NCBI RefSeq assembly: GCF_023242475.1
Contig: NZ_JALJFG010000050.1
Location: forward strand, 1 to 33,246
Length of the DNA: 33,246 nucleotides
Origin: Pseudomonas sp. MWU15-20650
Lineage (GTDB): Bacteria > Pseudomonadota > Gammaproteobacteria > Pseudomonadales > Pseudomonadaceae
Direction: 5' to 3'
The position numbers and the translations under genes were made by a program. Positions within the stretch are counted from its first letter, which is position 1. Every line of letters starts with the position of its first letter. The notes beneath the pieces were generated by a model. That model was not told the origin of the DNA, searched no databases, and saw nothing but the letters and a program-made list of their open reading frames with translations. Of the stretch, positions 13,980-23,043 are shown in pieces.

Positions 13980-15626
13980 ATGTTTAAAAAAGTAAACACT
14001 GCCCTGCTGGGGCTGGCTTTGTCGATGGGGATCGCGTCCGCTCAGGCGCAAGAGGCAAAGAAAGTCGATGTGCTGCTGATCGGCGGCGGCATCATGAGTG
14101 CAACCCTGGGTGTATGGCTCAATGAGCTGCAGCCGGATTGGTCGATGGAGATGGTCGAGCGCCTCGATGGCGTGGCCGAAGAAAGCTCCAATGGCTGGAA
14201 CAACGCCGGTACCGGTCACTCGGCCCTGGCTGAGTTGAACTACACCCCGGAAGACAAGAACGGCAACGTTGAGATCCCGAAAGCGGTCGAGATCAACGAA
14301 GCGTTCCAGATCTCGCGTCAGTTCTGGTCCTGGCAGGTCCAGCAGGGCGTGCTGAAGAACCCTCGCTCGTTCATCAACTCCACACCGCACATGAGCTTTG
14401 TGTGGGGCGATGACAACATCAAGTTCCTGAAGAAGCGCTACGAAGCCCTGCAAGCGAGCCCGCTGTTTGCCGGCATGCAGTACTCCGAAGACCCGGCGCA
14501 GATCGCCAAATGGGTTCCGCTGATGATGGAAGGGCGTGACCCGAACCAGAAAATCGCGGCCACCTGGACCCCGATCGGCACCGACGTTAACTTCGGCGAA
14601 ATCACCCGCCAGTTCGTTGCTCACCTGCAAACCACGCCGAAGTTCGACCTGAAACTGTCGAGCGAAGTGCAGGACATCACCAAGAACGCCGACGGTTCGT
14701 GGCGTGTGAGTTACAAAAACCTGAAAGACGGCACCCAGTCCGATACCGACGCCAAGTTCGTGTTCATCGGCGCGGGCGGCGGTGCCCTGCACCTGCTGCA
14801 AAAGTCGGGCATTCCTGAAGCCAAGGAATACGCGGGCTTCCCAGTGGGCGGTTCGTTCCTGGTAACCGAAAACCCAACCGTTGCCGAGCAACACTTGGCC
14901 AAGGCCTACGGCAAGGCTTCGGTTGGCTCGCCACCGATGTCGGTTCCGCACCTGGACACCCGCGTGCTGGACGGCAAGCGCGTGATCCTGTTTGGCCCAT
15001 TCGCGACCTTCTCCACCAAGTTCCTGAAAGAAGGCTCGTACCTGGACCTGCTGACCAGCACCACCACTCACAACATCTGGCCAATGACCAAAGTGGGTAT
15101 TCGTGAATACCCACTGGTCGAGTACCTCGCCGGCCAACTGATGCTGTCGGATGACGACCGCTTCAAGGCGCTGCAAGAGTACTTCCCGAACGCCAAGAAA
15201 GAAGACTGGCGCCTGTGGCAAGCCGGTCAGCGTGTGCAGATCATCAAGCGTGACGAAGAGCAGGGCGGCGTCCTGAAACTCGGTACCGAAGTGGTCAGTT
15301 CCGCCGACAACACCATCGCGGGCCTGTTGGGTGCATCGCCAGGCGCATCCACTGCGGCGCCGATCATGCTGACCGTGCTGCAAAAGGTGTTCAAGGACAA
15401 GGTTGCGACCCCTGAGTGGCAAGCCAAACTGCACCAGATCGTACCGAGCTACGGCACCAAGCTGAACGACAGTCCTGAAGCGGTTGCCAAGGAATGGGCG
15501 TACACCGCCGGTGTCCTGCAACTGACCCCACCGCCTGCGATTCCGCAACTGGCCGCTCCAAAGACCACCGAGGCTGCCAAGCCTGCGGCTGAGCCAAGCA
15601 AGCCTGCGTCTGACCTGGCGCTGTAA
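13980..15626 (+). CDS. mqo: Malate:quinone oxidoreductase
   Basis: Mqo is a membrane-associated flavoenzyme that oxidises malate to oxaloacetate and passes electrons to quinone, replacing or backing up malate dehydrogenase in the TCA cycle. The 548-residue frame has a hydrophobic leader (residues 1-23, ending AQAQ), the FAD-binding motif LLIGGGIMSATLGVWL at about 33-48, SSNGWNNAGTGHSALAELNYTP, and GLLGASPGASTAAPIMLTVLQ near the C-terminus. The tail is Pro/Ala/Lys-rich. The signal-like leader is common to one Pseudomonas Mqo subfamily and suggests export or anchoring. The ATG is preferred to a GTG 9 bases upstream, with AGG 8 bases before. A strong terminator follows. Confidence 0.95.
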   Translation: MFKKVNTALLGLALSMGIASAQAQEAKKVDVLLIGGGIMSATLGVWLNELQPDWSMEMVERLDGVAEESSNGWNNAGTGHSALAELNYTPEDKNGNVEIPKAVEINEAFQISRQFWSWQVQQGVLKNPRSFINSTPHMSFVWGDDNIKFLKKRYEALQASPLFAGMQYSEDPAQIAKWVPLMMEGRDPNQKIAATWTPIGTDVNFGEITRQFVAHLQTTPKFDLKLSSEVQDITKNADGSWRVSYKNLKDGTQSDTDAKFVFIGAGGGALHLLQKSGIPEAKEYAGFPVGGSFLVTENPTVAEQHLAKAYGKASVGSPPMSVPHLDTRVLDGKRVILFGPFATFSTKFLKEGSYLDLLTSTTTHNIWPMTKVGIREYPLVEYLAGQLMLSDDDRFKALQEYFPNAKKEDWRLWQAGQRVQIIKRDEEQGGVLKLGTEVVSSADNTIAGLLGASPGASTAAPIMLTVLQKVFKDKVATPEWQAKLHQIVPSYGTKLNDSPEAVAKEWAYTAGVLQLTPPPAIPQLAAPKTTEAAKPAAEPSKPASDLAL

Positions 15627-15647
15627 GCCAAGTCCTGATGTAAACAG

Positions 15648-15681
15648 CCCGCTGAACCGGTGACGGTCAGCGGGTTTTTTT
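15648..15681 (+). terminator. Terminator of mqo
   Basis: Stem CCCGCTGA (15648-15655) with TCAGCGGG (15667-15674), extended by a bulged ACCG/CGG, followed by seven T. The next gene on the minus strand ends 13 bases later. Confidence 0.92.
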
Positions 15682-15693
15682 GTACACGGGCGT

Positions 15694-16359
15694 TTATCGG
15701 CGGGTCCGTTCGACAGCAGGCAGTTCAACCGTACGCTCGGCCTTGGCCAGCGCGGCCCTCAGGCCCGCCTGATCCAGCGGGATGCAGTACGCGGGTTTGC
15801 CCCGTTCAAAGCGCCAACTGTCATCCAGCCCGCCAGCATCCACGGCATCGAACCCGAGTTCGTCGAGCAAGCTGATCACCTGCGCCTTGGCTGCCGCATC
15901 GTCCGCTGCCACCGGCAGGGCGCGGCGGTCCGCTGCACCGTGGGGGCGAGCGTCCTGGGTCAGGTCGGGGGCAAATATCGCGTTAAACACCTTCACCACA
16001 TGCGCATGCGGCAGGTGCTCGGCAAGCAGCCGGCTGGTGGTGGTTTCAAAGCGGTCCAGCGCCGGAATATGCCCGTCACGGTTCGGGTAGTAGTTATTGG
16101 CGTCCATCACCACCTTGCCCGCCAGCCATTGCGCCGGGATGCTGCGGTAGTGCTCCAGGGGGATAGCCACCAGCACCACATCGCCAAATCTGGCGGCATC
16201 GTCCGCACTGCCCACCTGCACACCCAAGATGCCGCTGAGCACGCTGCTCATGGTCTGGGGGCCACGGGAGTTGCTCAACATCACCTCATGCCCGGCCGCC
16301 AGTGCCAATTCGGCCACGGCCCGCCCGATAAAGCCTGCGCCTATTACACCAATCTTCAT
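15694..16359 (-). CDS. NADP oxidoreductase, coenzyme F420-dependent type (NADPH-dinucleotide reductase-like)
   Basis: A 221-residue Rossmann-fold protein of the family Pfam names NADP oxidoreductase, coenzyme F420-dependent. The dinucleotide motif GAGFIG lies at residues 7-12 and the phosphate-binding LSNSRGP near 28-34. Further on are VLVAIPLEHY, VVMDANNYYPNRDG and VVKVFNAIFA. The family includes enzymes that use NADPH without F420 in pseudomonads; the real substrate is unknown. The start is set at 16359 because an AGGAGCAAGGA site precedes it; a longer frame upstream lacks family sequence. It is divergent from a LysR gene 98 bases away, which probably controls it. Confidence 0.85.
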   Translation of the reverse strand: MKIGVIGAGFIGRAVAELALAAGHEVMLSNSRGPQTMSSVLSGILGVQVGSADDAARFGDVVLVAIPLEHYRSIPAQWLAGKVVMDANNYYPNRDGHIPALDRFETTTSRLLAEHLPHAHVVKVFNAIFAPDLTQDARPHGAADRRALPVAADDAAAKAQVISLLDELGFDAVDAGGLDDSWRFERGKPAYCIPLDQAGLRAALAKAERTVELPAVERTRR

Positions 16360-16457
16360 GTCCTTGCTCCTGTGAACGGGGGAGCGGTTATGATGATTAG
16401 CAACCAAATCTCGATAAATAAGCATTTTGGTGTCGATGTTGTTACTGGGAGTGGGGA

Positions 16458-17354
16458 ATGATGGACCGTCTTTCAAGCATGCATGCCTTTGTCATGGCCG
16501 CTGAGTCGGGCTCCTACGCACGTGCAGCCGAGCGTTTGAACATGTCGCCGCAGATGGTGGCCAAGCATGTCGCCGCGCTTGAGCAGCGTCTGGGTGCGCG
16601 CCTGCTTAACCGCACCACACGCCGGCAAAGCTTGACGGAGCTGGGCAGTGCGTACTACGAGCGTTGCAAGCATATCCTCACGGAAGCCGACGCCGCCGAC
16701 TCGCTCGCGCAGATCATGAACGACACGCCGCGCGGCAAGCTGAGGATCACCGCCCCGGTAACTTTTGGCTCCTATAGCCTGATGCCTCTGATCACGGCGT
16801 TCCTGCGCGATCATCCAGACGTGGAAATCGACCTGCACCTGACAGACCGCTTCGTCGATCTGGTGGAGGAAGGTTATGAGGTGGCCTTTCGTATCGGCCC
16901 GCTGGCCACGAACAGCCTCACGGCGAGGCCCTTGGCACCTTATCGCCTGGTGGCCTGCGCGGCACCGGCTTACCTCTCGGCACGCGGCACACCGCTGATA
17001 CCGGCAGACCTTGAGCAGCATGAATGCCTGGGCTACGCCTTCTGGGCCCGCCCTGCCGATCGGGAATGGGTGTTCCACCAAGGTGCGGCCACTTATCGAG
17101 TGGCAGTTTCCAGCCGTTTGCAGATCAACGAAAGCAGGGCCTTGATGTCGGCCGCGCTGGATGGATTTGGCATTGTCCTGGGGGCTGAGGATTTCTTGCG
17201 TACGGCGCTGGCTAGGGGGGAATTGGTGCGCGTACTGCCGGCCTTCGACGCACCGAGTCGCCCGATGCACCTCGTCTACACCGCAAACCGGCAGCGCACG
17301 GCCAAGCTGCGGCGCTTTGTCGAAGCTGTGTTACAGCGTTTTGGCCAGGCTTAA
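16458..17354 (+). CDS. LysR-family transcriptional regulator
   Basis: A 298-residue regulator. The winged helix-turn-helix covers residues 3-62 with FVMAAESGSYARAAERLNMSPQMVAKHVAALEQRLGARLLNRTTR. A substrate-binding domain follows from about 92 (GKLRITAPVTFGSYSLMPLI). It belongs to the branch whose members have the RTTRRQSLTE linker. GGGGA precedes the double ATG; either M could start. It is divergent from the NADP oxidoreductase gene, the classical LysR arrangement, so that gene is the likely target. The inducer is unknown. Confidence 0.9.
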   Translation: MMDRLSSMHAFVMAAESGSYARAAERLNMSPQMVAKHVAALEQRLGARLLNRTTRRQSLTELGSAYYERCKHILTEADAADSLAQIMNDTPRGKLRITAPVTFGSYSLMPLITAFLRDHPDVEIDLHLTDRFVDLVEEGYEVAFRIGPLATNSLTARPLAPYRLVACAAPAYLSARGTPLIPADLEQHECLGYAFWARPADREWVFHQGAATYRVAVSSRLQINESRALMSAALDGFGIVLGAEDFLRTALARGELVRVLPAFDAPSRPMHLVYTANRQRTAKLRRFVEAVLQRFGQA

Positions 17355-17482
17355 GGCGCCCGCCGTTCAGCCCGCCGACAGACACTACCTGTTAAAAAGA
17401 ACTCAGAGCCAAGCAGGAGCGAGGCTGCAGGAAGGGGGAATTTTCAGCGTGTTTGTTGGGCGATAACGCCCGAGGGTTTTGT

Positions 17483-17812
17483 ATGTTGCTACGTTATGCA
17501 GCTTTGGCGGCAGTGGTCGTCGCGGCGTCCGGGTGTGTGCAAGAGCGCGTGGTGCATGAACGCGGACCGGTACAACGTGAGTATGTCGAGGTCGTCGCGC
17601 CGCAACCGCCACCGGTGCAAGTGATCGAGGTCGAGCCGGCAGCACGTTACGGCTATGTCTGGTCGCGCGGTTACTGGCGTTGGCAGGGCGGGCGATACGT
17701 GGCGGTGCAGGGTCACTGGGAGCCGGTGCGCGAAGGTTACCGTTATGTGCATCCGCACTGGGTGCAACGTAATGACGGTTACCACTGGCAGGGTGGCGGC
17801 TGGGTTCGCTAA
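17483..17812 (+). CDS. YXWGXW repeat-type small lipoprotein
   Basis: A 109-residue precursor. The leader LLRYAALAAVVVAASGC ends in a lipobox with Cys18 (ASGC). A proline-rich stretch follows (APQPPPVQVIEV), and then three imperfect Tyr/Trp repeats: YVWSRGYWRWQGGRYVAVQGHWEP, YRYVHPHWVQ and YHWQGGGWVR. This matches the YXWGXW-repeat (BcpO-related) family of small outer-membrane-associated lipoproteins with no known role. The ATG at 17483 has GAGGG 7 bases before it. It converges on the next minus-strand gene, with 7 bases between stops. Confidence 0.82.
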   Translation: MLLRYAALAAVVVAASGCVQERVVHERGPVQREYVEVVAPQPPPVQVIEVEPAARYGYVWSRGYWRWQGGRYVAVQGHWEPVREGYRYVHPHWVQRNDGYHWQGGGWVR

Positions 17813-17819
17813 GCCTTGG

Positions 17820-18194
17820 CTAGCTCGGCTTCTGGGTGCCTAGAAGCCGAACCTCCCGCAGCAATGCGGCGCCGAGCTGGTCGGTGCCCAACTCCCTATA
17901 GCCCACGGCCTTGATCTCGCCGTTTTCTTCCGCCTGGATGATGATCACCGGCGTTTCCTTGCCGGTGGCCTCGTCGACGTGCAAGGCGTACTGCGGGATA
18001 TCCAGCTTGATCGGCGTACCCGCCGCCTTGCCTTTCACGTTGATCAGGAAGGCCGCGCAGCCCGTATCGACATCTACGCTGGTGGCAGAGCGGCCGCTGA
18101 CGAAGCAGGTTTGCGGCAGATCGGGCCAGGTGATGGTGTCGGCGATGGCCAGTGCAGGGGCCACGCTCAAGATTGCGAAAAGCAGCTTGCGCAC
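17820..18194 (-). CDS. Periplasmic protein of unknown function
   Basis: A 124-residue precursor. The start is taken as GTG at 18194 because it gives a proper signal peptide (RKLLFAILSVAPALAIA, cleavage before DTITW) with a GA-rich AAGAGAAAC site upstream; an ATG 42 bases further up would put 14 charged residues in front of it. The mature part has two cysteines (TCFVSGRS and DTGCAAFLINV) that may form a disulfide and otherwise looks all-beta. No family is recognised. Confidence 0.65.
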   Translation of the reverse strand: MRKLLFAILSVAPALAIADTITWPDLPQTCFVSGRSATSVDVDTGCAAFLINVKGKAAGTPIKLDIPQYALHVDEATGKETPVIIIQAEENGEIKAVGYRELGTDQLGAALLREVRLLGTQKPS

Positions 18195-18264
18195 GTGAAT
18201 GTTTCTCTTGATCAGGTCTGAACGCGGTTTTACCAAAGACTGGTCGCCACCGCAACGCGATGGC

Positions 18265-18660
18265 TCAGCTCAGGCATTTCATCCCGGCTGCCTTGGCTGC
18301 ATCCAGATCAAATGTCGCGGTGTATTCACACCCTGCCGAATGGGCGCAGCGCTCGATCAGGCAGTCGGCAAAATCGGCCTTGCTCGCCGTGAACCGCCGC
18401 AGTGCCTGCCAAACGATTTCCGCCTGTTCGATGATCAATTCGCGGGTGCGCAGCAGCGTCTCCAAAACCGTCACCAATTCGCTTTTGGCGCATTGGTAGC
18501 AGCTTTGTAAGACCCACACCAATTCCACCACTGATACCAGGCTGACAAAGCCTGGCGAAAGCGTGGTGAGCGATTCGATCAGCTCGCACGCCTTGGGGGA
18601 TTGCACGGGATCATCCTGGGTGACGTAGCGCACCAACACATTGGTATCCAGGCCGATCAT
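18265..18660 (-). CDS. vapC: PIN-domain toxin (VapC-type ribonuclease)
   Basis: A 131-residue PIN-domain protein. The acidic cluster is complete: Asp5 in MIGLDTNVLVRY, Glu46 in SVVELVWVL, Asp96 and Asp99 in KADFADCLI, and Asp118/Asp120 in TFDLDAAK. These bind the metal ions used to cut RNA; VapC toxins usually target tRNA or rRNA. The gene overlaps the antitoxin gene upstream by four bases (ATGA), so they are translationally coupled. The specific target is unknown. Confidence 0.88.
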   Translation of the reverse strand: MIGLDTNVLVRYVTQDDPVQSPKACELIESLTTLSPGFVSLVSVVELVWVLQSCYQCAKSELVTVLETLLRTRELIIEQAEIVWQALRRFTASKADFADCLIERCAHSAGCEYTATFDLDAAKAAGMKCLS

Positions 18661-18914
18661 CCGGCTTTTGCTCCTTGCGTGGCGATGGCGCGGTCCATTT
18701 CTTCGATCGAGACAGCCCTGGCAGGTTTACGGACCAGGCCCTTGAGGTCGTGTACGGTTTTGCTGGCGGCAATGATGGAAAACCTGCCGTCTTCCATCTC
18801 GACAAACTCTACGCGGTCTCCGGTTTCCAGGCCCAAGGCTGTTCTGACCTGGACCGGAATAGTGATTTGCCCTTTTGAGGTCAGTGTGGCGGTTGCCATA
18901 TTGAATATCTCCAT
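18657..18914 (-). CDS. vapB: AbrB/MazE-fold antitoxin of the VapC toxin
   Basis: An 85-residue protein with an N-terminal swapped-hairpin AbrB domain (about 6-50: TATLTSKGQITIPVQVR, LGLETGDRVEFVE), which binds DNA. A C-terminal tail with LKGLVRKPARAVSIEEMDRAIA fits the toxin groove. AAGGAG lies 8 bases before this ATG; a second ATG 15 bases downstream also has a possible site and gives an 80-residue form. The pair probably represses its own promoter, in the region right of 18915. Confidence 0.87.
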   Translation of the reverse strand: MEIFNMATATLTSKGQITIPVQVRTALGLETGDRVEFVEMEDGRFSIIAASKTVHDLKGLVRKPARAVSIEEMDRAIATQGAKAG

Positions 18915-19213
18915 CGTTATGCTCCTTACATTAGGGTAAGGAATTATGGAGGACAAGATCCGTTGGTCCATAGGCGCTCTTCTGGTGCGAGTTGATCGGG
19001 ACAGTTAAAAAACGATAGTCCGGTTTATCCCGTCGACACGCCAGAAAACGCCTGCAAAGAGATACAGCATATGACCGACCGCCTGTTCCCACGTGGGCAT
19101 TGCGCCTGGAGCCACGGCCGGGGTGCGCTAACTGGCGTACCCTGGCCCGTGGGTGGAAATCAATAATGTGACGGTGCTGCGCGGATTACTCAGCCACCTT
19201 TACTGAGCCATCT
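18915..19213. other. Intergenic region between vapBC and ppnN
   Basis: About 300 bases with no gene I can support. The left part must hold the vapBC promoter and operator. A 31-codon plus frame at 19071-19166 exists but shows no family pattern. Near the ppnN end is a direct repeat of TACTSAGCC type (ACTCAGCC and ACTGAGCC about 13 bases apart). Confidence 0.4.
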
Positions 19214-20587
19214 TTATTGAACGACGCGATAACACGGAACATACGCCGCGCCGCCCGGCAGCTTCATGCGGTGCTGGGCAACGAATGCCTTCAACAGCTC
19301 ATCCAGCGGTTTCATGATGGCCGGGTCACCGTGGATCTCGTACGGGCCATTCTGTTCGATCAGGCGGATGCCTTTGTCCTTCACGTTGCCCGCCACGATC
19401 CCGGAAAACGCGCGGCGCAGGTTGGCGGCGAGTTCATGGGGCGCCAGCGCGTGGCTCAGTTGCAGGCTGGCCATGTTTTCGTGGGTCGGGTCGAACGGGC
19501 GCTGGAAGCCTTCGTCGATCTTCAGCAGCCAGTTGAAGTGGAAGGCGTCGTTGCGCTCGCGACGGAACTGTTTCACCGCCTTGAGCCCGGCGGTCATCTG
19601 GCGAGCGACTTCGGCCGGGTTGTCGATGATGATCTGGTAGTGTTTCTGTGCCGCTTCGCCCAGGGTGGCGCCGACGAACGCGTGCAGTTGTTCCAGGTAA
19701 GGCGCTGCCTGTTTCGGCCCGGTGAGGATGACCGGGAACGGCACATCGCGGTTGTCCGGGTGCATCAGGATGCCCAGCAGGTACAGGAACTCTTCGGCCG
19801 TGCCTGCGCCGCCCGGGAAGATGATGATGCCGTGGCCGACGCGCACGAAGGCTTCCAGGCGTTTTTCGATGTCTGGCAGGATCACCAGCTCATTGACGAT
19901 CGGGTTGGGGGCTTCGGCGGCAATGATCCCCGGCTCGGTCAGGCCCAGGTAGCGACCATTGGTGATGCGTTGCTTGGCGTGGGAAATGGTCGCGCCTTTC
20001 ATCGGACCTTTCATCACGCCGGGGCCGCAGCCGGTGCACACATCGAGGCTGCGCAGGCCCAGTTCGTGGCCGACTTTCTTGGTGTATTTATATTCTTCGG
20101 TGTTGATGGAGTGACCACCCCAGCACACCACGATTTTTGGCTCGACGCCTGCGCGCAAGGTGCGGGCGTTGCGCAGCAGGTGGAACACGTAGTCGGTGAT
20201 GCCTTGGGAGTTGCTCAGGTCAATGCGCTGGCTGTCCAGCTCGTTCTCGGTGTAGACGATGTCGCGCAGGGCGCTGAACAGCATTTCCCGGGTACTGGCG
20301 ATCATTTCGCCATCGACGAAGGCATCGGCCGGGGCGTTGAGCAGTTCCAGGCGTACGCCACGGTCTTGCTGGTGAATACGCACTTCAAAGTCTTTGTAGG
20401 CGTCGAGGATGGTCTTGGCGTTGTCGATATGCGCGCCGGTGTTGAGGATGGCCAGGGCGCACTGGCGAAACAGGGTGTAGATGCTGCCGGTGCCGGCTTC
20501 GCTCAGTTGCTGGACTTCGCGTTGGGACAGGGTTTCCAGGCTACCTTTGGGGCTGACGGAGGCGTTGATGACTTGACGTTGGGGCAT
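19214..20587 (-). CDS. ppnN: PpnN: pyrimidine/purine nucleotide 5'-monophosphate nucleosidase
   Basis: PpnN (formerly YgdH) cleaves nucleoside monophosphates to a base and ribose 5-phosphate, and in E. coli it is stimulated by (p)ppGpp. The 457-residue frame has the family N-terminal domain, then the LOG-type Rossmann core with VVCWGGHSINTEEYKYTKKVG (about 153-173), CTGCGPGVMKGPMKGA (184-199) and the catalytic PGGAGTAEE (258-266), and the conserved C-terminal domain. Length equals that of the E. coli protein within a few residues. It is transcribed alone. It ties the window's purine uptake genes to nucleotide salvage. Confidence 0.93.
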   Translation of the reverse strand: MPQRQVINASVSPKGSLETLSQREVQQLSEAGTGSIYTLFRQCALAILNTGAHIDNAKTILDAYKDFEVRIHQQDRGVRLELLNAPADAFVDGEMIASTREMLFSALRDIVYTENELDSQRIDLSNSQGITDYVFHLLRNARTLRAGVEPKIVVCWGGHSINTEEYKYTKKVGHELGLRSLDVCTGCGPGVMKGPMKGATISHAKQRITNGRYLGLTEPGIIAAEAPNPIVNELVILPDIEKRLEAFVRVGHGIIIFPGGAGTAEEFLYLLGILMHPDNRDVPFPVILTGPKQAAPYLEQLHAFVGATLGEAAQKHYQIIIDNPAEVARQMTAGLKAVKQFRRERNDAFHFNWLLKIDEGFQRPFDPTHENMASLQLSHALAPHELAANLRRAFSGIVAGNVKDKGIRLIEQNGPYEIHGDPAIMKPLDELLKAFVAQHRMKLPGGAAYVPCYRVVQ

Positions 20588-20736
20588 TCTGATTCCTTGA
20601 AAGCACAGCCATCGTACCCGTCAAGGGCGGCGATGGCTGGAGAATGGTGAGCGCCGAACTCGGTCGCACGAGACGGTTAGTTTGGCAGGCACGGGGCCAT
20701 GCGCAAACACCGTCCAGCACCATCATGCCGCAGAAC

Positions 20737-21561
20737 TTACTGAATCAGCTTCCAGTTTTTGTAGAAAACCCGACGCAGGGTAAAGACCAGGCCGGCAAAG
20801 CCAGAGATCACGGCGTTGAGCACCGACGGCAACGGGGTCGGCCGCACGATATCAATGAACAGGCAGTAGCGTTTGGCGTCGTTCTTGTTGAAGGAGGCAT
20901 GCATCAACGTGTCATCGAAGATGAACAACGGGTCGTCGTGCCAGTAGTGCTTGTGCTTGCCCACCTGGATGTAGACACCCTCGTGGTGCGGGGCCGGTGC
21001 CATGTTGTAGAGCACGCGGAACATCATGCGCAGGGGGCCGAAGTGGAAGGACGTCGAGCGGTTCTCGTTGAACACCGAGACACCGATGGTCTTCACGAAG
21101 GGCAGTTTCTTGCGCAGTTGCGGGATGTCCAACGTGGTTTCGATCGGGCGGCCGTACCACTGGAAAAACAGCATGCCGCGCTTCTTCTCGGCCATGCGCT
21201 CGTCCAGGTAGCCGATGATTTCATCCTTGTGGGCCATGGCATCGTCGATCACCTGTTGCAGGTCTTCGCGCCAGTCGGGCGGCAGATCGCGCATGGTGTA
21301 GACATGGCGGTTGCGGCTGCTCAGCAGGTCGAACAAGGTGTTGAAGGGGGCCAATATCCAGGTGTTGCGACCGTTTCCGATGAAGTATTTCTTGATGGTG
21401 TCGCGGTCGTACAGGCCGTTGCGCAGGAAATCATAAAGGCCGCAAAACACCACCAGCAGCAGAAACACCAGGCTGGTGCGTGGAAAGCAGTAAATGAACA
21501 GCAAGACGCCGAGCACCCAGGCGACTGAGACCAGCTTTTTTTGAACAGCACTCTTACTCAT
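20737..21561 (-). CDS. lpxO: LpxO-like lipid A hydroxylase (aspartyl/asparaginyl beta-hydroxylase fold)
   Basis: A 274-residue Fe(II)/2-oxoglutarate dioxygenase of the aspartyl/asparaginyl hydroxylase family. A membrane segment at about 10-42 anchors it. The core shows STSFHFGPLRMM (170-180), HEGVYIQVGKHKHYWHDD (193-210), and IFDDTLMHASFNKNDAKRY with His221 and Arg231, then FIDIVRP. A second hydrophobic segment is near 245-262. LpxO adds a 2-hydroxyl group to the secondary acyl chain of lipid A. The start at 21561 has GGAG 9 bases before. It could instead be a related hydroxylase of another lipid; the membrane anchors favour LpxO. Confidence 0.78.
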   Translation of the reverse strand: MSKSAVQKKLVSVAWVLGVLLFIYCFPRTSLVFLLLVVFCGLYDFLRNGLYDRDTIKKYFIGNGRNTWILAPFNTLFDLLSSRNRHVYTMRDLPPDWREDLQQVIDDAMAHKDEIIGYLDERMAEKKRGMLFFQWYGRPIETTLDIPQLRKKLPFVKTIGVSVFNENRSTSFHFGPLRMMFRVLYNMAPAPHHEGVYIQVGKHKHYWHDDPLFIFDDTLMHASFNKNDAKRYCLFIDIVRPTPLPSVLNAVISGFAGLVFTLRRVFYKNWKLIQ

Positions 21562-21837
21562 GAAACGTGGCTCCAGACCTGAAACAAAGCGAAACATTGT
21601 GCCCATGATAGGGGTTTATGGCGGTGTCGGGCGGTTTAAATATTGCGAATTTGTGAAAGCCCGGCACAATTTTTCACGCGTTGCCCTGCGCCATCCGCTG
21701 TTTTGTGGATTGAGTTTTGCGAACAGAAGATTTGCGACTATCGTGACGCTTCGGTTTTTCGGACGTCATAGACCGGTACGATTGAAGTTGAATGGCCACT
21801 ATTGGCCTTCGGCACCTTGGAAGAGGCAGAAATTTTT

Positions 21838-23031
21838 ATGATCATCAAACCGCGGGTTCGTGGCTTTATCTGTGTGACCGCTCACCCTGTTGGCTGTGAA
21901 GCGAACGTCAAGGAGCAGATCGACTACGTAACCAAACATGGCGCCATCGAAGGCGGCCCCAAGAAGGTGCTGGTCCTCGGCGCTTCTACCGGTTACGGCC
22001 TGGCCGCGCGCATCAGTGCTGCGTTTGGCTGCGGCGCCGACACCTTGGGCGTGTTTTTTGAGAAAGAAGGCGAAGAAGGCAAGCTGAGCTCCGCTGGCTG
22101 GTACAACAGCGCCGCGTTCGAGAAGTTTGCCGTCGAAAAGGGCCTGTACGCCAAGAGCATCAACGGCGATGCGTTCTCCGACGAGATCAAGCGCCTGACC
22201 ATCGAAACCATCAAGAAAGACCTGGGCAAGATCGACCTGGTGGTCTACAGCCTGGCCGCGCCACGCCGTACCGACCCGCAAGGCGTGGTGCACAACTCCA
22301 CCCTCAAGCCGATCGGCAAGGCCGTGACCCTGCGCGGTATCAATACCGACAAAGGTGTTGTGGTCGACACGACCCTTGAGCCTGCGACCCAGGAAGAAAT
22401 CGACGGCACCGTGAAAGTCATGGGTGGCGAAGACTGGCAGCTGTGGATCGACGCCCTGCGTGACGCCGATGTTCTGGCCGAAGGTGCCAAGACCACCGCA
22501 TTCACCTACCTTGGCGAGAAGCTGACCCAGGACATCTACTGGAACGGTTCCATCGGCGAAGCCAAGAAAGACCTCGACAAGAAAGTCCTGACCCTGCGCG
22601 AGAACCTGGCTGCACTCAAGGGCGACGCCCGTGTGTCGGTGCTCAAGGCGGTAGTCACCCAGGCCAGCTCGGCGATCCCGATCATGCCGCTGTACCTGTC
22701 GTTGCTGTTCAAGGTGATGAAAGAGCAGGGCACCCACGAAGGTTGCATCGAGCAGGTCTACGGCCTGTTCAAGGACAGCCTGTACGGCAGCCAGCCTAAG
22801 CTCGACGCCGACGGCCGCCTGCGTGCCGACCTGGCCGAGCTGGAGCCGAAGGTCCAGGACGCCGTGGCGGCGCTGTGGAACCAGGTCACCGATGACAACG
22901 TCAACGAGATCAGCGACTTTGCCGGCTACAAGGCTGAGTTCCTGCGCTTGTTCGGCTTTGAGATCGACGGCGTGGACTACGAGGCTGACGTGAACCCGAC
23001 CGTGAAGATCAACGGTCTCATCTCGGCTTAA
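21838..23031 (+). CDS. fabV: Enoyl-ACP reductase FabV, NADH-dependent
   Basis: FabV carries out the last reduction of each fatty-acid elongation cycle and is the triclosan-resistant form of enoyl-ACP reductase. The 397-residue frame starts MIIKPRVRGFICVTAHPVGC, has the cofactor motif VLGASTGYGLAARI (47-60), the active-site pattern Tyr-x8-Lys as Tyr234...Lys243 in DIYWNGSIGEAKKD, and a full-length C-terminus. The ATG at 21838 is chosen because the family begins at MIIKP, with AGAGG just upstream. It is transcribed alone; the cyclase gene converges on it 43 bases downstream. Confidence 0.97.
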   Translation: MIIKPRVRGFICVTAHPVGCEANVKEQIDYVTKHGAIEGGPKKVLVLGASTGYGLAARISAAFGCGADTLGVFFEKEGEEGKLSSAGWYNSAAFEKFAVEKGLYAKSINGDAFSDEIKRLTIETIKKDLGKIDLVVYSLAAPRRTDPQGVVHNSTLKPIGKAVTLRGINTDKGVVVDTTLEPATQEEIDGTVKVMGGEDWQLWIDALRDADVLAEGAKTTAFTYLGEKLTQDIYWNGSIGEAKKDLDKKVLTLRENLAALKGDARVSVLKAVVTQASSAIPIMPLYLSLLFKVMKEQGTHEGCIEQVYGLFKDSLYGSQPKLDADGRLRADLAELEPKVQDAVAALWNQVTDDNVNEISDFAGYKAEFLRLFGFEIDGVDYEADVNPTVKINGLISA

Positions 23032-23043
23032 GTGACGTGTTGG

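Noticed and set aside
13974..15728. Open frame of 584 codons on the minus strand across mqo
   Set aside because: It is the antisense shadow of the well-identified mqo gene; its translation has no family pattern and is skewed in composition, as high-GC antisense frames are.
19071..19166. A 31-codon plus-strand frame with an AGAGA upstream, in the vapBC-ppnN gap
   Set aside because: Too short, no family pattern and only a weak ribosome site; it could be a remnant but I cannot support a gene.
19217..20650. Open frame of 477 codons on the plus strand across ppnN
   Set aside because: It is antisense to ppnN, which has full family motifs; the product is Gln/His/Val-rich without structure.
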